Source: an uncultured bacterium (GTDB taxonomy: Bacteria; Actinomycetota; Actinomycetes; S36-B12; CAIYMF01). Taken from it: a stretch of DNA of 64,000 nucleotides. Numbering within the stretch: position 1 is the first letter of the stretch; every line of letters begins with the position of its first letter. The translations under genes and the position numbers were made by a program. The notes under the pieces were generated by a model. The model did no database searches, had not been told where the DNA came from, and saw only the letters and a list, made by a program, of their open reading frames with translations. Where the stretch lies: NCBI GenBank assembly GCA_903826575.1, contig CAIKEU010000058.1, positions 52,900 through 116,899 of the forward strand, read 5' to 3'. Of this stretch, positions 55,553 through 64,000 are shown piece by piece.

Positions 55553-55634
55553 GTTAGGCGGCGATCCTGCGGTTACGGGATGCGAGGCAGTGCCCGAGGA
55601 GGTGGAAAGCCGGGGTATCCCGCAGACTAGGGTC

Positions 55635-56222
55635 ATGGACCAAGGACCTGTGGGGCACCAACTCGCCGATGATCCGGAGGTGATTGCCGCTGATCGAGCC
55701 GAACGTAGCCGTAAGCGCGGTCGGCAGACAGTGCGCGACATGGTGCTGTCCATGCTGGTTGTCACGGGAGCCGTGGCGCTGCTGTTCCTGCCTTGGAATC
55801 ACCGAAATGTTGATCCGGTGAAGGTCGTGGACCCGGCCGCGACGGTGGCTAGGGCTAGGGCGTCGGTTTCGTGGCCAGTTCTAACACCTCACCTGCCGGC
55901 GACCTGGCGTTGTACAAGTGCGCGAATCGACACCGCCGGTGACGCACAGCCGATCGTACATCTGGGGTACTTAACTCCGGACACCCGCTACGTCGGAATC
56001 GAAGAATCAGCCACGAAGGAAACCTCGTTCGTTCACGACGCAGTTGTGGGTGGGCTTCCGGCAGGTACGTCCACAATCAACGGGGTTACTTGGACTCGCT
56101 ATGAGTCTGCAGATGGGGTTCAGAAGTCTTTGGTTCAGCAAGCGAATGCAGCTACGTACGTAGTGAACGCACAAGCCGACTGGTCTGATTTGGAGACTTT
56201 TGCCCGGTCGCTTGCTCGGTAA
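55635..56222 (+). CDS. DUF4245 membrane-anchored protein
   Basis: The 195-residue protein has a cytoplasmic segment of about 36 residues, one TM helix (about 37-55) ending FLPWN, and an extracytoplasmic domain of 135 residues beginning VDPVKVVDP. This matches the DUF4245 family, which is encoded divergently from glpX in many actinobacteria. Function is unknown. The ATG at 55635 is preferred. A GTG at 55590 adds 15 residues without family similarity. The stop codon abuts that of the convergent xseB. Confidence 0.8.
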   Translation: MDQGPVGHQLADDPEVIAADRAERSRKRGRQTVRDMVLSMLVVTGAVALLFLPWNHRNVDPVKVVDPAATVARARASVSWPVLTPHLPATWRCTSARIDTAGDAQPIVHLGYLTPDTRYVGIEESATKETSFVHDAVVGGLPAGTSTINGVTWTRYESADGVQKSLVQQANAATYVVNAQADWSDLETFARSLAR

Positions 56223-56432
56223 CTACTCCGAGGTGGCTTCGGCAGGATTGCGTACGGAATCTAGCCGCGCCCGAGCTTGGTCTAGCCAGGTTTGGCAGAT
56301 GGCGGCTAGTTCCTCTCCGCGTTCCCAGAGGCTGAGCGACTCCTCAAGACTCGTGCCACCGGCTTCGAGTCGACGAACTACGTCCGTCAACTCGTCTCGA
56401 GCGGCTTCAAATCCTATGGGCTGATCGGTCAT
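56223..56432 (-). CDS. xseB: Exodeoxyribonuclease VII small subunit
   Basis: The 69-residue helical protein has the family pattern of a short FEAARDELTDVVRRLE helix, a GGTSLEESLSLWERGEELA turn and helix, and a C-terminal third helix. It binds XseA to form exonuclease VII, which degrades single-stranded DNA. The ATG at 56432 lies 16 bp after the xseA stop. The longer frame to 56483 overlaps xseA and is unlike the family. Confidence 0.92.
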   Translation of the reverse strand: MTDQPIGFEAARDELTDVVRRLEAGGTSLEESLSLWERGEELAAICQTWLDQARARLDSVRNPAEATSE

Positions 56433-56448
56433 GGGATCACAATACGGC

Positions 56449-57660
56449 TTACCCGCCGGTGCTGGTGGCGTGGAATTCGCCACTGGCTACATGAATTCTG
56501 AGGCGTGCGCCCACTTCAACGTCGTGTGCGTCGCGAACGACAGATCCCTTCGCGTCGCGCACGACTGCGTAGCCGCGATCCAATGTTGCCGCTGGTGACA
56601 GCGCTTTGACTTGTGCGCGGCCATACGTGATGTCGTCTTGCGCACGGTCAAGGGCGTGGGATAGGGACCGACGTGATCGGTCACGCAGTTGCTCTATGTT
56701 CCTGCGCGGCACGTCGAGTAAGACATGTGGGTCCGCCAAAACGGGCCGGGCGCGGACGGCATCAAGCCACGACAGGCTCTGATCAATTCGTTGACGTAAC
56801 GCCCGCTCGGCTCGGTTGCGTAAGTCGGAAACGATGTGGAGTTGCTCAGCCACGTCTGGAACGACTTTGCGAGCCGCGTCGGTTGGTGTCGACGCTCGTA
56901 CGTCGGCGACGAGATCGAGAAGCGGAGAGTCCTTTTCGTGACCGATCGCCGAAATGACGGGCGTTTTGGCCCTTGAAACGGCGCGTAATAATCCCTCGTC
57001 ACTGAACGGAAGTAAGTCCTCAACGGAACCACCGCCGCGGGTGATGATGATGACGTCTACGTCGTTCGAGGCGTCCAATTCAGTCAACGCTGCAGTCACC
57101 TCGGATACCGCTCGCACACCTTGGACGGCGACCTCACGGATCTCGAACATCGCGCCGGGCCATCTGCGATGGGCATTCTCAACCACATCTCGTTCGGCAT
57201 CGCTGTTGCGCCCGCAAATGAGGCCGATGATTCGTGGCACGAAAGGTAGCGGCCGCTTGCGCGAATCGTCGAACAGTCCCTCGGATGCGAGCAGGTTCTT
57301 GCGAGCTTCGAGTTGGGCGAGTAGTTCGCCGATGCCAACTGGACGAATCTCGGTCGCTCGAAAGGACAAATTGCCACGTTGAACGAAGTACTCGGCCTTG
57401 GCGTTCACAATGACGCGCTGACCCTCGGCGAGCGGGGGCGTGCTGCTATCCACGAGACGGGTTGGCGCCGTGACCGAGATAGACACGTCAGCCTCTGTGT
57501 CGCGAAGCGTCAAGAACACGGTGCTCATGCCCGGACGCCTGTTGAGTTGGGCGATTTGACCTTCAATCCAGACTGAGCCAAGTCGGGCCACCCACTCTTC
57601 GACCGCGCGCGCGATTGTTCGCACCGCTGCTGGTGCTTCGGGTGAGGTCGAAAGGGCCAT
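56449..57660 (-). CDS. xseA: Exodeoxyribonuclease VII large subunit
   Basis: The 403-residue catalytic subunit has an N-terminal OB-fold (WIEGQIAQLNRRPG) followed by the central catalytic domain with ICGRNSDAERDV and IITRGGGSVEDLLPF. The domain also holds the AIGHEKDSPL histidine and a helical coiled region. It acts with XseB, which directly follows. The ATG at 57660 is preferred over 57708 because the extra residues lie in the divergent promoter of ispH. Divergent arrangement with ispH is conserved (Rv1107c-Rv1110). Confidence 0.94.
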   Translation of the reverse strand: MALSTSPEAPAAVRTIARAVEEWVARLGSVWIEGQIAQLNRRPGMSTVFLTLRDTEADVSISVTAPTRLVDSSTPPLAEGQRVIVNAKAEYFVQRGNLSFRATEIRPVGIGELLAQLEARKNLLASEGLFDDSRKRPLPFVPRIIGLICGRNSDAERDVVENAHRRWPGAMFEIREVAVQGVRAVSEVTAALTELDASNDVDVIIITRGGGSVEDLLPFSDEGLLRAVSRAKTPVISAIGHEKDSPLLDLVADVRASTPTDAARKVVPDVAEQLHIVSDLRNRAERALRQRIDQSLSWLDAVRARPVLADPHVLLDVPRRNIEQLRDRSRRSLSHALDRAQDDITYGRAQVKALSPAATLDRGYAVVRDAKGSVVRDAHDVEVGARLRIHVASGEFHATSTGG

Positions 57661-57707
57661 AACTCCAGAGCCTAGGGTGCAAACGGGCCGATTGTCGGTG
57701 GGCGGCA

Positions 57708-57713
57708 TACGAT
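57708..57713 (+). promoter_or_regulatory. Candidate -10 box of a leaderless promoter (ispH)
   Basis: TACGAT (TANNNT) ends 6 nt before the GTG at 57720. The spacer GGTGGT has no adequate distance for a Shine-Dalgarno interaction. The identical box is used before the gene at 8822. Confidence 0.5.
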
Positions 57714-57719
57714 GGTGGT

Positions 57720-58715
57720 GTGGATCAACACAGTGTCGCCCCGAATTCGGCCCTAGAGGCTACTGCTAAGCGTGTGCTGCTCGCTGCCCCTCGGGGGTAC
57801 TGCGCTGGTGTCGACCGAGCAGTGGAAACCGTTGAGAAGGCCTTGGAAGTTCACGGTGCGCCGGTATATGTGCGTAAGGAGATCGTCCACAACAAGTACG
57901 TAGTTGAGACACTTGAGCAACGTGGGGCCATATTCGTAGACGAAACTGACGAGGTTCCCGAGGGTGCTCTCGTTGTCTTTAGCGCCCACGGAGTGGCTCC
58001 GTCCGTTCATGAGGAGGCGGCGGCCCGACATCTGCGGACGATCGATGCGACGTGCCCACTCGTGACCAAGGTCCACCAAGAGGCGCGGAGGTTCGCGGAC
58101 GAGGGGTACAAAATTCTCCTCATCGGCCACGAGGGCCACGAAGAAGTCGTCGGCACCATGGGTGAAGCCCCAGATGCGATGACCCTTGTTGATGGTCCGG
58201 CACATGCTGATGACGTCAATTTTGACGTCGGGGACAAGGTGATCTGGTTATCGCAGACCACCCTGTCTGTGGACGAGACCATCGAAACTGTCCACCGCCT
58301 TAAGGCGCGTTTGCCAATGCTGGAAGATCCGCCGAGCGATGACATTTGCTATGCCACTCAGAATCGTCAGGCAGCCGTAAAGAAAATCGCAGCGCAATGT
58401 GATGTGATGATTGTCGTTGGCAGTGGTAACTCATCGAACTCAGTTCGACTAGTCGAAGTAGCTCTCGACGCTGGGGCTGCGGCTTCGTACCGCGTTGACT
58501 ATGCAGCGGAGCTAGAAGAATCGTGGTTTGACGGGGCGGAAACGATTGGCGTGACGAGTGGTGCCTCTGTGCCAGAGATCCTCGTCGCTGCGGTGCTGGA
58601 CTGGCTGGCCGAACGCGGTTGGGCGGACGTCCAGGAAGTAACGGCAGCGGAGGAGCGGTTGACGTTCGCGTTGCCGCGCGAACTGCGCAAGGATCTGAAA
58701 GCTGCCCAATCCTAG
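57720..58715 (+). CDS. ispH: 4-hydroxy-3-methylbut-2-enyl diphosphate reductase
   Basis: The 331-residue enzyme performs the last step of the MEP isoprenoid pathway, making IPP and DMAPP with a 4Fe-4S cluster. The three cluster cysteines are visible in GYCAGVDRA (C28), DATCPLV and DDICYATQ. The conserved catalytic region [13 protein letters not shown] and the substrate loop GSGNSSNS are present. It would supply precursors for the UppS homologue encoded 9 kb away. The start is a GTG at 57720. It converges on the next gene with a 4-bp CTAG overlap. Confidence 0.96.
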   Translation: MDQHSVAPNSALEATAKRVLLAAPRGYCAGVDRAVETVEKALEVHGAPVYVRKEIVHNKYVVETLEQRGAIFVDETDEVPEGALVVFSAHGVAPSVHEEAAARHLRTIDATCPLVTKVHQEARRFADEGYKILLIGHEGHEEVVGTMGEAPDAMTLVDGPAHADDVNFDVGDKVIWLSQTTLSVDETIETVHRLKARLPMLEDPPSDDICYATQNRQAAVKKIAAQCDVMIVVGSGNSSNSVRLVEVALDAGAAASYRVDYAAELEESWFDGAETIGVTSGASVPEILVAAVLDWLAERGWADVQEVTAAEERLTFALPRELRKDLKAAQS

Positions 58716-59830
58716 GCTTGGCGACGTCGCCAAAACGCAATAGCAGCGCAAATCGCTGTCGCGCCGATTATCCACAGCGCGTTGACGGCTAAGCTTCGGA
58801 AGATCATGTAGCCCTCGCGGACGAACCATGACCCACTCGATCCACGCGTAAGCTGCCCTGCCGTCAGTGTCGCGGCCATGAAGCCAAGCGGAGCCAAGAT
58901 TGCCGGCGCCCACACGTCGGTCACACGGACGTTGATCGCTGCGTAGATTGACGAGGCGACTAAGGCGATGCCGGTTAGCCAGCCCAGGCGATGGTTGAGC
59001 AGGGCATCGACAAAACCAACCAATACCGTGGCCGCGATGATGACAACTGCAGCGCCGTTATACGTGAGACCTGCTGGGTGAGCTGACGGACGCAGGGCTC
59101 GTCTTGGCGACGATGCCGAACTCTCGTCCGCGTTTGGTGAAGTCTCGGCTTCGGATGTGTTTTCACGTGCGTACGTGGCGGCTGCAGAACGATCTCGTGG
59201 ATCGGTGAGCGGTTCTGCGGGGCTGGATGTCGAGATTATTGGCTGACTGGTCCTAGCGTCCGGGGTGATTCGTATCGCGCCCGCGCTTGCCCCTGCCAAG
59301 GCTGGGATCGCCATCGCCGCGGCTGGTCCTTGTGCTCCAGCTGATCGATACAGACGACCAGACGAAACGCGGGATGTTGCAGAACCGGCCCCTGTGGCAA
59401 ATGCATCAAGTGGAGGTACAAATTCGGGTGCGTAGTCATTGTCTAATGGCAAGTTTTGGGCAATCTCTGCGTTAGCGCCTTCAGCTTCCAAAGGCTGGAC
59501 TGCGCCAATGACGTTGACGTTGCTCATGTGACGTTCAGAAACTGCCAACTCTGGTGCAGGGCGTGCGTCGGGCGATGAATCGACAGGTGTAACGAAGTCG
59601 GGAAGATCAAAATCGTCGGGCCAGACTGCACGTTCCTCGCTGCTGTCCCGATCGGTGGGCTGCGGCGTCGCGACCTCACTCGGCTGCGGGTGCGCTGGAA
59701 CGTCAGGATCTTCGAACAAGTCGTCGAAGGACGGCGCAATGCGGTCCTCATCGTTGCTCACTGCCCACACGTTACGTGATTGCGTCATTGGATTCGAGCG
59801 TAGGTCGCCTTTATGAACCTGAGTCTTCAT
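58712..59830 (-). CDS. DUF6542-like membrane protein with long disordered N-terminus
   Basis: The protein has about 372 residues. The first about 240 are hydrophilic, rich in S, A, P, D and E and probably disordered. Four hydrophobic segments fill about 260-368 ([30 protein letters not shown], the [14 protein letters not shown] region, and [17 protein letters not shown]). This layout, convergent to ispH, matches the Rv1111c/DUF6542 group. Function is unknown. Start choice is uncertain (59848, 59830 or 59788); 59830 has AAGG about 11 nt upstream. Confidence 0.7.
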   Translation of the reverse strand: MKTQVHKGDLRSNPMTQSRNVWAVSNDEDRIAPSFDDLFEDPDVPAHPQPSEVATPQPTDRDSSEERAVWPDDFDLPDFVTPVDSSPDARPAPELAVSERHMSNVNVIGAVQPLEAEGANAEIAQNLPLDNDYAPEFVPPLDAFATGAGSATSRVSSGRLYRSAGAQGPAAAMAIPALAGASAGAIRITPDARTSQPIISTSSPAEPLTDPRDRSAAATYARENTSEAETSPNADESSASSPRRALRPSAHPAGLTYNGAAVVIIAATVLVGFVDALLNHRLGWLTGIALVASSIYAAINVRVTDVWAPAILAPLGFMAATLTAGQLTRGSSGSWFVREGYMIFRSLAVNALWIIGATAICAAIAFWRRRQA

Positions 59831-59899
59831 GTGAATTTCAACCTTCACGTGCCGTCGAGTCCGTGTAGGTGACCCGAACGTTCGGCAAAAGTCTCGACT

Positions 59900-61027
59900 T
59901 CATGACGCTTCCACGTTGGGTGACGCCTCTGCGTGGGGAAATTCAGCGGCAGAGTCGGAGTTGTCGATTATGACTGGCCGGGTGGAGGTGTGAATAAGCC
60001 GAGGCTCGGGTAGTCCTGCATCGTCAGTTTCGTTCGACTCGACAGCTCCGAGGTTGGCAAGTCTGCGCGCTGACACGAGAACGCGTGACTCGTAGGAGCC
60101 GATTGAGCTGTTGTAGTGCCCAATCGCCGAGTCGAGGGCTGATCCAATTTTCGCTAGGTGAGTGCCGAAGGTGGCCAGTCGAGTGTGCAGGTCGCGCGCC
60201 AGCGATTGCACCTCGCGCACGTTGCGTACGGCCGCGTCCTGCCGCCAGGTGTAGGCCACGGTTCGGAGTAGTGCCAATAATGTTGTCGGGGTTGCTATCA
60301 CGATGTTGCGGGAAAACGCGTATTCCAGGAGATCTGGTTTCTGTTCCAGTGCATGCGAAAGGAATGCTTCCGCGGGTAGGAACAGGACGACGAATTCCGG
60401 CGAGTTGTAGCGCTGCCAGTACTCCTTTGCGGCGAGCCGGTCGACGTGACTTTGAACGTCATTAGCGTGCTTGTTCAAGTAGTAACCAGTCTGCTCATCA
60501 TCGTTGGCCTCCGCCGCGTCAATGAACGACGACAGTGGCACCTTGGAGTCGATAACGATGTTTCTCTCATCTGCAAGGTTCACGACGAGGTCTGGGCGTA
60601 ACAGTTCACCGGCGTCGTCCCGGGTGGATGACTGCTCGTCGAAATCAACGTGCGACATCATGCCCGCCGACTCGACCAGTCGTCGTAGTTGCACTTCACC
60701 CCATCTCCCTCTTACCTCTGAGCGCCTGAGCGCGTTGACGAGCTTGCCGGTTTCGAAACGGAGGTTGTCCGCGCCGAGGGCCGTTGCGCGAATTTGCTCA
60801 CGCAATTCGGCATGTGCGTACGCACGGTCGCGCTCGGTACGTGCCAAATCTGCAGCCACGCGTGCGAGGGTGTCGTTGACTGGTCGCACGAGGGCATCCA
60901 CAGCGGCGCGCTCGGCGGCCAATGACGAATCAGCCGGGGCCGAAAGTCGCAAACTGATCAGGACAACGCCTGCGCCGAGAGCCACGCCAATGACAAGTGC
61001 GATCAAAAGGGGAAGAAGTTCGCTCAT
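59900..61027 (-). CDS. rmuC: DNA recombination protein RmuC
   Basis: The 375-residue protein has an N-terminal TM helix (residues about 6-27), a coiled-coil region (about 35-95) and the RmuC nuclease-like domain. Recognisable blocks are VRGRWGEVQLRRLVE, the PDLVVNLADERNIVIDSKVPL catalytic-type segment, and SPEFVVLFLPAEAFLSHAL. RmuC limits inversions between short repeats, and the PD-(D/E)xK-like fold suggests a nuclease. The ATG at 61027 gives the expected TM start; the longer frame to 61321 is antisense to nothing meaningful but lacks family similarity. Confidence 0.92.
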   Translation of the reverse strand: MSELLPLLIALVIGVALGAGVVLISLRLSAPADSSLAAERAAVDALVRPVNDTLARVAADLARTERDRAYAHAELREQIRATALGADNLRFETGKLVNALRRSEVRGRWGEVQLRRLVESAGMMSHVDFDEQSSTRDDAGELLRPDLVVNLADERNIVIDSKVPLSSFIDAAEANDDEQTGYYLNKHANDVQSHVDRLAAKEYWQRYNSPEFVVLFLPAEAFLSHALEQKPDLLEYAFSRNIVIATPTTLLALLRTVAYTWRQDAAVRNVREVQSLARDLHTRLATFGTHLAKIGSALDSAIGHYNSSIGSYESRVLVSARRLANLGAVESNETDDAGLPEPRLIHTSTRPVIIDNSDSAAEFPHAEASPNVEAS

Positions 61028-61083
61028 GCCACTATGTTGGCGGCAACCACTGACATCCAGCCCGGCCACAGCCGTCACCCGGT

Positions 61084-62505
61084 TTAGCCGGTGTCCGCCG
61101 GTATGGGCGGTCGAGGCGGGTGCACAACCCAGTACCCCGGCTGTTGCGGGGTCAGCGTGGGCCGCGGTGCCAGAGTCCACCCTCGGGTGTGGACGTCGCC
61201 ATGATGTCGGGCACACAAGAGCGCGAGATTGTCCAAATCCGTCGGCCCATTGGCACTCCAATGAAGTACGTGATGAGCCTCGGTGACCGATGGGGGTCGA
61301 GGGCAGCCGGGAAAGACACATCCCTGATCTCTTAATGCGAGTCGCCGTTTCAATCCTGACGGAACGATGCGCTGCGCGCGGCCATAATCAACCACTTCGG
61401 TGGGCGCCGCAAGCAGTCTGCCCACAACGGGGTCAAACTCGATTCCAGATTCAGGGTCTCGATGAACTCCTGTCGTCACCACCCGGCGAATCTGCGCGTC
61501 GCAACTGAGTCTGCGGACGGTATCTATGTCGATGGGTGACATTCGAAGGTATCGGGGTGATCCTGGGACTCCGAGTTCGCCGTAGCCAGACCCGGATGTG
61601 AGTTCGGCAAGGGTAACGCTCACTTCGAGGTGGGGGCGCTCAGCGTTGATCCGCCCGGCGCCGTCAGAACTCAATAGCTCATTGGCAATTTCGCCTAAAA
61701 CGCAGGCGTTTTCGTGACGCAACCTCTTGGTAGCCTGCTGATCGTCGAACGAATCGGCGATCTCGCTGGAGTTGAATTCCAGTCCCGCCGACGTCCCAGT
61801 GTGATGCCGACTATTGCGCCGCCCCTCCAGAACGGTGGCCAAAGCGGTGCCGGTGATGGTGTCGAACCAGCCCTTACACAACCAGCCGTCGCTGACGGGG
61901 GTGAGGCTGAACCACTGCTTGCCGTCAGCTTCGACGGCCGCGGCTTTGGCGCCATCAGGGTCAGCGGCCAATCGAATCCGAGTGACGGCATTGCGCGCCA
62001 CATCCGGCGAGTGATCCGCCGCAATGTCGAGCAACACTCGTTCGGCGTCGATTCGCGCGTGATCGCGAGTATCTTCGTCTAGTCCTTTGACGGCTGACTC
62101 AATCCCATTACCGATGACGTTCGCGTGCGCCCGCGTGATCACATGTCCCAGCCACGCCCTCTGGGTTGCTGGATACCACCGGCGTAGCAGGCGAGCGGTG
62201 CGGAGCGTCTGCCCGGTTTCGCGTTGCGAGTTGCGCAGGTGAATGTCCAGCCATGACCGTGTTGAAAGATATCCGGCAGCTCGCACGGCACCACTTTGAT
62301 CGAGCCGCGCGATGACCACCGAGTTTGCCGCGGCTGCCCTATCTTCGATTTCAGCGAGCCCGGTGACGAGTTCGGCCAACGATGAATCAGGACACAGATC
62401 GATCACGTCGGCAGCACACATATCGGCCACCTGACGAATCGCTGTGAGAGCTCGCTCGATCGCAGACTCAAACTGTGCGACATCTGTAGCGGGTTGCTCG
62501 AACAT
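61084..62505 (-). CDS. DUF222 / HNH endonuclease (13E12-type) protein
   Basis: The 473-residue protein has a DUF222 domain over about residues 35-330 (SWLDIHLRNSQRETGQTLRTARLL and HARIDAERVLLDIAADHSP). A C-terminal HNH nuclease (about 390-455) has the zinc-ribbon CVFPGCPRPPSVTEAHH and LALLCARHHGDVH. The catalytic HH and the terminal H are intact. These proteins are multicopy in mycobacteria (REP13E12) and are target sites for phage-like elements; their function is unclear. The ATG at 62505 is preceded by AATAAT five nt upstream and no ribosome binding site, so the message is probably leaderless. Confidence 0.9.
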   Translation of the reverse strand: MFEQPATDVAQFESAIERALTAIRQVADMCAADVIDLCPDSSLAELVTGLAEIEDRAAAANSVVIARLDQSGAVRAAGYLSTRSWLDIHLRNSQRETGQTLRTARLLRRWYPATQRAWLGHVITRAHANVIGNGIESAVKGLDEDTRDHARIDAERVLLDIAADHSPDVARNAVTRIRLAADPDGAKAAAVEADGKQWFSLTPVSDGWLCKGWFDTITGTALATVLEGRRNSRHHTGTSAGLEFNSSEIADSFDDQQATKRLRHENACVLGEIANELLSSDGAGRINAERPHLEVSVTLAELTSGSGYGELGVPGSPRYLRMSPIDIDTVRRLSCDAQIRRVVTTGVHRDPESGIEFDPVVGRLLAAPTEVVDYGRAQRIVPSGLKRRLALRDQGCVFPGCPRPPSVTEAHHVLHWSANGPTDLDNLALLCARHHGDVHTRGWTLAPRPTLTPQQPGYWVVHPPRPPIPADTG

Positions 62506-62689
62506 GTGTTTTATTATTCGATGACGCGCTGACGGACCCGAACTGCTAATCGCTGTCCTGTGAACGACGCGCCGCCCCGTCGAAACTGGGGATAAGCAAT
62601 AATTTCCTGCGGCTCGCGATCGCGGTCGGCAGTCTTGGAGTTGGGCGACGTAACCCGGCACAAGAATCTTGTGAAAAGAGATGTGCGCA

Positions 62690-63763
62690 ATGGCATTGAC
62701 CATCGGAATCGTCGGTCTTCCGAACGTTGGTAAGTCCACGCTTTTTAACGCGTTGACGAAAAATGACGTTCTCGCGGCTAATTATCCGTTCGCGACGATA
62801 GAGCCCAATGTTGGTGTAGTCGGCGTGCCTGACCCGCGTTTGTCGGTTCTGGCCGGCATCTTCTCCTCTGAACGGCAACTCCCAGCCACGGTTTCGTTCG
62901 TCGATATTGCCGGCATCGTCAAGGGTGCGAGCGAAGGCGCGGGCCTTGGCAACAAGTTCCTGGCTAACATCCGCGAGAGTGACGCGATCTGTCAGGTTAT
63001 CCGCGTTTTCACCGATCCTGACGTCGTGCACGTCGAGGGCAAGGTGGATCCGAAGGACGACATGGAGACGATCGACACTGAGCTGATCCTCGCGGACATG
63101 CAAACCCTTGAAAAGGCGATTCCCCGCTTGCAGAAGGAAGCCCGTCTCAACAAGGATCGAGCCGATGCGCTAGCTGCAGCCGAACAGGCGCAGACGGTGC
63201 TGAATGAGGGACGAACGATCTTTGCCGCGAGCCTCGATCCAGTCCCGCTGCGCGAACTGTTCTTGCTTACCGCCAAGCCGTTCCTCTACGCCTTCAACGT
63301 CGATTCCGACGAACTGGGTAACGAGGAACTCAAAGCTGAACTCCGAGGCCTTGTAGCCCCCGCCGAAGCGGTGTTCCTGGACGCAAAGACCGAATCCGAG
63401 CTGATCGAACTCGATGACGAAGAAGCGCTCGAACTCCTGCAGTCCATCGGGATGGAAGAGTCCGGCCTCGCAACGCTTGCGCGGGTAGCCTTCGACACCC
63501 TCGGTCTTCAGACGTACCTGACTGCCGGCCCGAAGGAGTCGCGAGCATGGACGATACGCAAGGGTGCGACTGCGCCCGAAGCCGCGGGCGTCATCCACAC
63601 CGACTTCCAAAAGGGTTTTATCAAAGCGGAAGTCATTTCCTTCGAGGATCTCGTTGCAACCGGATCGGTCGCCGAGGCAAGGTCTAAAGGCAAGGCGCGC
63701 ATGGAAGGTAAGGACTACGTCATGGCCGATGGCGATGTTGTGGAGTTCCGCTTCAACGTCTGA
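62690..63763 (+). CDS. ychF: Redox-regulated ATPase YchF (Obg-like)
   Basis: The 357-residue TRAFAC-class P-loop protein has G1 GLPNVGKST at about residues 8-16 and G3 [16 protein letters not shown]. The non-standard G4 (AFNVD) underlies ATP preference. A coiled-coil region and the C-terminal TGS domain ([28 protein letters not shown]) follow. YchF binds ribosomes and influences stress responses. The ATG at 62690 is chosen because homologues begin MALTIGIVG; the frame also has an ATG at 62681. It marks the end of the conserved backbone block (Rv1112 in M. tuberculosis). Confidence 0.95.
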   Translation: MALTIGIVGLPNVGKSTLFNALTKNDVLAANYPFATIEPNVGVVGVPDPRLSVLAGIFSSERQLPATVSFVDIAGIVKGASEGAGLGNKFLANIRESDAICQVIRVFTDPDVVHVEGKVDPKDDMETIDTELILADMQTLEKAIPRLQKEARLNKDRADALAAAEQAQTVLNEGRTIFAASLDPVPLRELFLLTAKPFLYAFNVDSDELGNEELKAELRGLVAPAEAVFLDAKTESELIELDDEEALELLQSIGMEESGLATLARVAFDTLGLQTYLTAGPKESRAWTIRKGATAPEAAGVIHTDFQKGFIKAEVISFEDLVATGSVAEARSKGKARMEGKDYVMADGDVVEFRFNV

Positions 63764-63998
63764 TGTGCGTGTCGCACGGCCTCTGACCTGCGGTGATGCT
63801 GCGGTCATGATCGTTTAGTCCGCATCTGGTCCGCACGCGGCACGGTGGTCGGGCCGTTCTCGCGTTGGTCATGTAGGGGTCAGCGTCCACCAGTTCAATA
63901 CTTGGGGCAGAGGTGACCTTGACGCGGAAAGTTCCACCCTGAGCGGTCTTGAGGTGCGCACCATTGGCCTTCAGCGCCTGTGCTGACGTGATCGTCGC
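63753..63998 (-). CDS. Possible C-terminal fragment of an unidentified protein (window edge)
   Basis: The minus-strand frame entering from the right edge reads as plausible secreted-type sequence for its first 45 or so codons (KANGAHLKTAQGGTFRVKVTSA, then IELVDADPY as shorter pieces). It then becomes arginine/cysteine rich and unlike protein until a TGA inside the end of ychF. A frameshift or a different true stop near 63860 is possible. No family is recognised; the call is weak. Confidence 0.25.
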   Translation of the reverse strand, partial: ATITSAQALKANGAHLKTAQGGTFRVKVTSAPSIELVDADPYMTNARTARPPCRVRTRCGLNDHDRSITAGQRPCDTHIRR

Positions 63999-64000
63999 AC

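Noticed and set aside
63765-63777. GTGCG-TGT-CGCAC hairpin after the ychF stop as a terminator
   Set aside because: The stem is only 5 bp with no T run, too weak to call.

Overview
The window is a chromosomal segment of an actinomycete (Actinomycetota). This rests on gene content rather than a marker RNA. There is a mycothiol S-conjugate amidase (mca), a greA-DUF4307-mca block, a DUF222/HNH (13E12-type) nuclease, a DUF2510 protein, a PIN-PhoH2 fusion, GlpX fructose bisphosphatase and a short-chain UppS homologue. GTG starts are very common and base composition is moderately high in GC. No rRNA, tRNA, CRISPR array, prophage or insertion sequence was recognised.

Layout. 1-6.8 kb: end of an amidohydrolase gene, msrA, a metB-like gene overlapped by a MutL/GlmL-family ASKHA ATPase, then a leftward three-gene overlapping operon (MFS exporter, methyltransferase, uracil-DNA glycosylase). 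6.8-17.7 kb: a VWA protein and its MoxR-type AAA partner split by an opposite-strand DUF2510/YbjQ gene, a FIST sensor protein, a ROK kinase, a cytochrome P450, threonine dehydratase and a DrrAB-type ABC exporter. 17.7-22.3 kb: greA, DUF4307, mca and its small membrane neighbour, a decayed AbrB-type antitoxin, an ArfB-like ribosome rescue factor, SURF1 and DUF3817.

22.3-42.0 kb is the unusual part, a copper-centred secretion locus. It holds a membrane-anchored CopC, an orphan NarL-type regulator, and a GspE/PilB-like protein that has lost every nucleotide-handling motif but keeps its zinc cysteines. A secreted protein of about 2,670 residues follows (SdrD-like, TIG, parallel beta-helix and Fn3 domains). 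Next come three consecutive genes that look like one multicopper oxidase divided over three polypeptides. The first holds the type 1 copper site plus half of the trinuclear ligands, the second holds the other half, and the third has cupredoxin folds without ligands. A small secreted protein of unknown family and a CopC-CopD fusion complete the set. A plausible reading is that CopC/CopD supply copper and the oxidase subunits and the large protein form an extracellular assembly. The substrate is unknown.

42-64 kb returns to housekeeping: an EamA exporter, an unknown small protein, a lipoprotein, an AI-2E/PerM transporter, a DUF255 protein, UppS, PhoH2, DUF2165, class I fumarase, an ABC exporter, GlpX, DUF4245, XseAB, IspH, a DUF6542-like protein, RmuC, the DUF222/HNH protein and YchF. 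The order metB, greA, DUF4307, mca, small membrane protein, DUF255, UppS, PhoH2, fum, glpX, DUF4245, xseBA, ispH, ychF matches, from memory, the Mycobacterium tuberculosis region Rv1079-Rv1112. The copper/secretion locus therefore sits as an insertion inside a conserved chromosomal backbone.

Several genes lack a Shine-Dalgarno sequence and instead have a TANNNT box ending exactly 6 nt before the start codon, which suggests leaderless transcription is common here.
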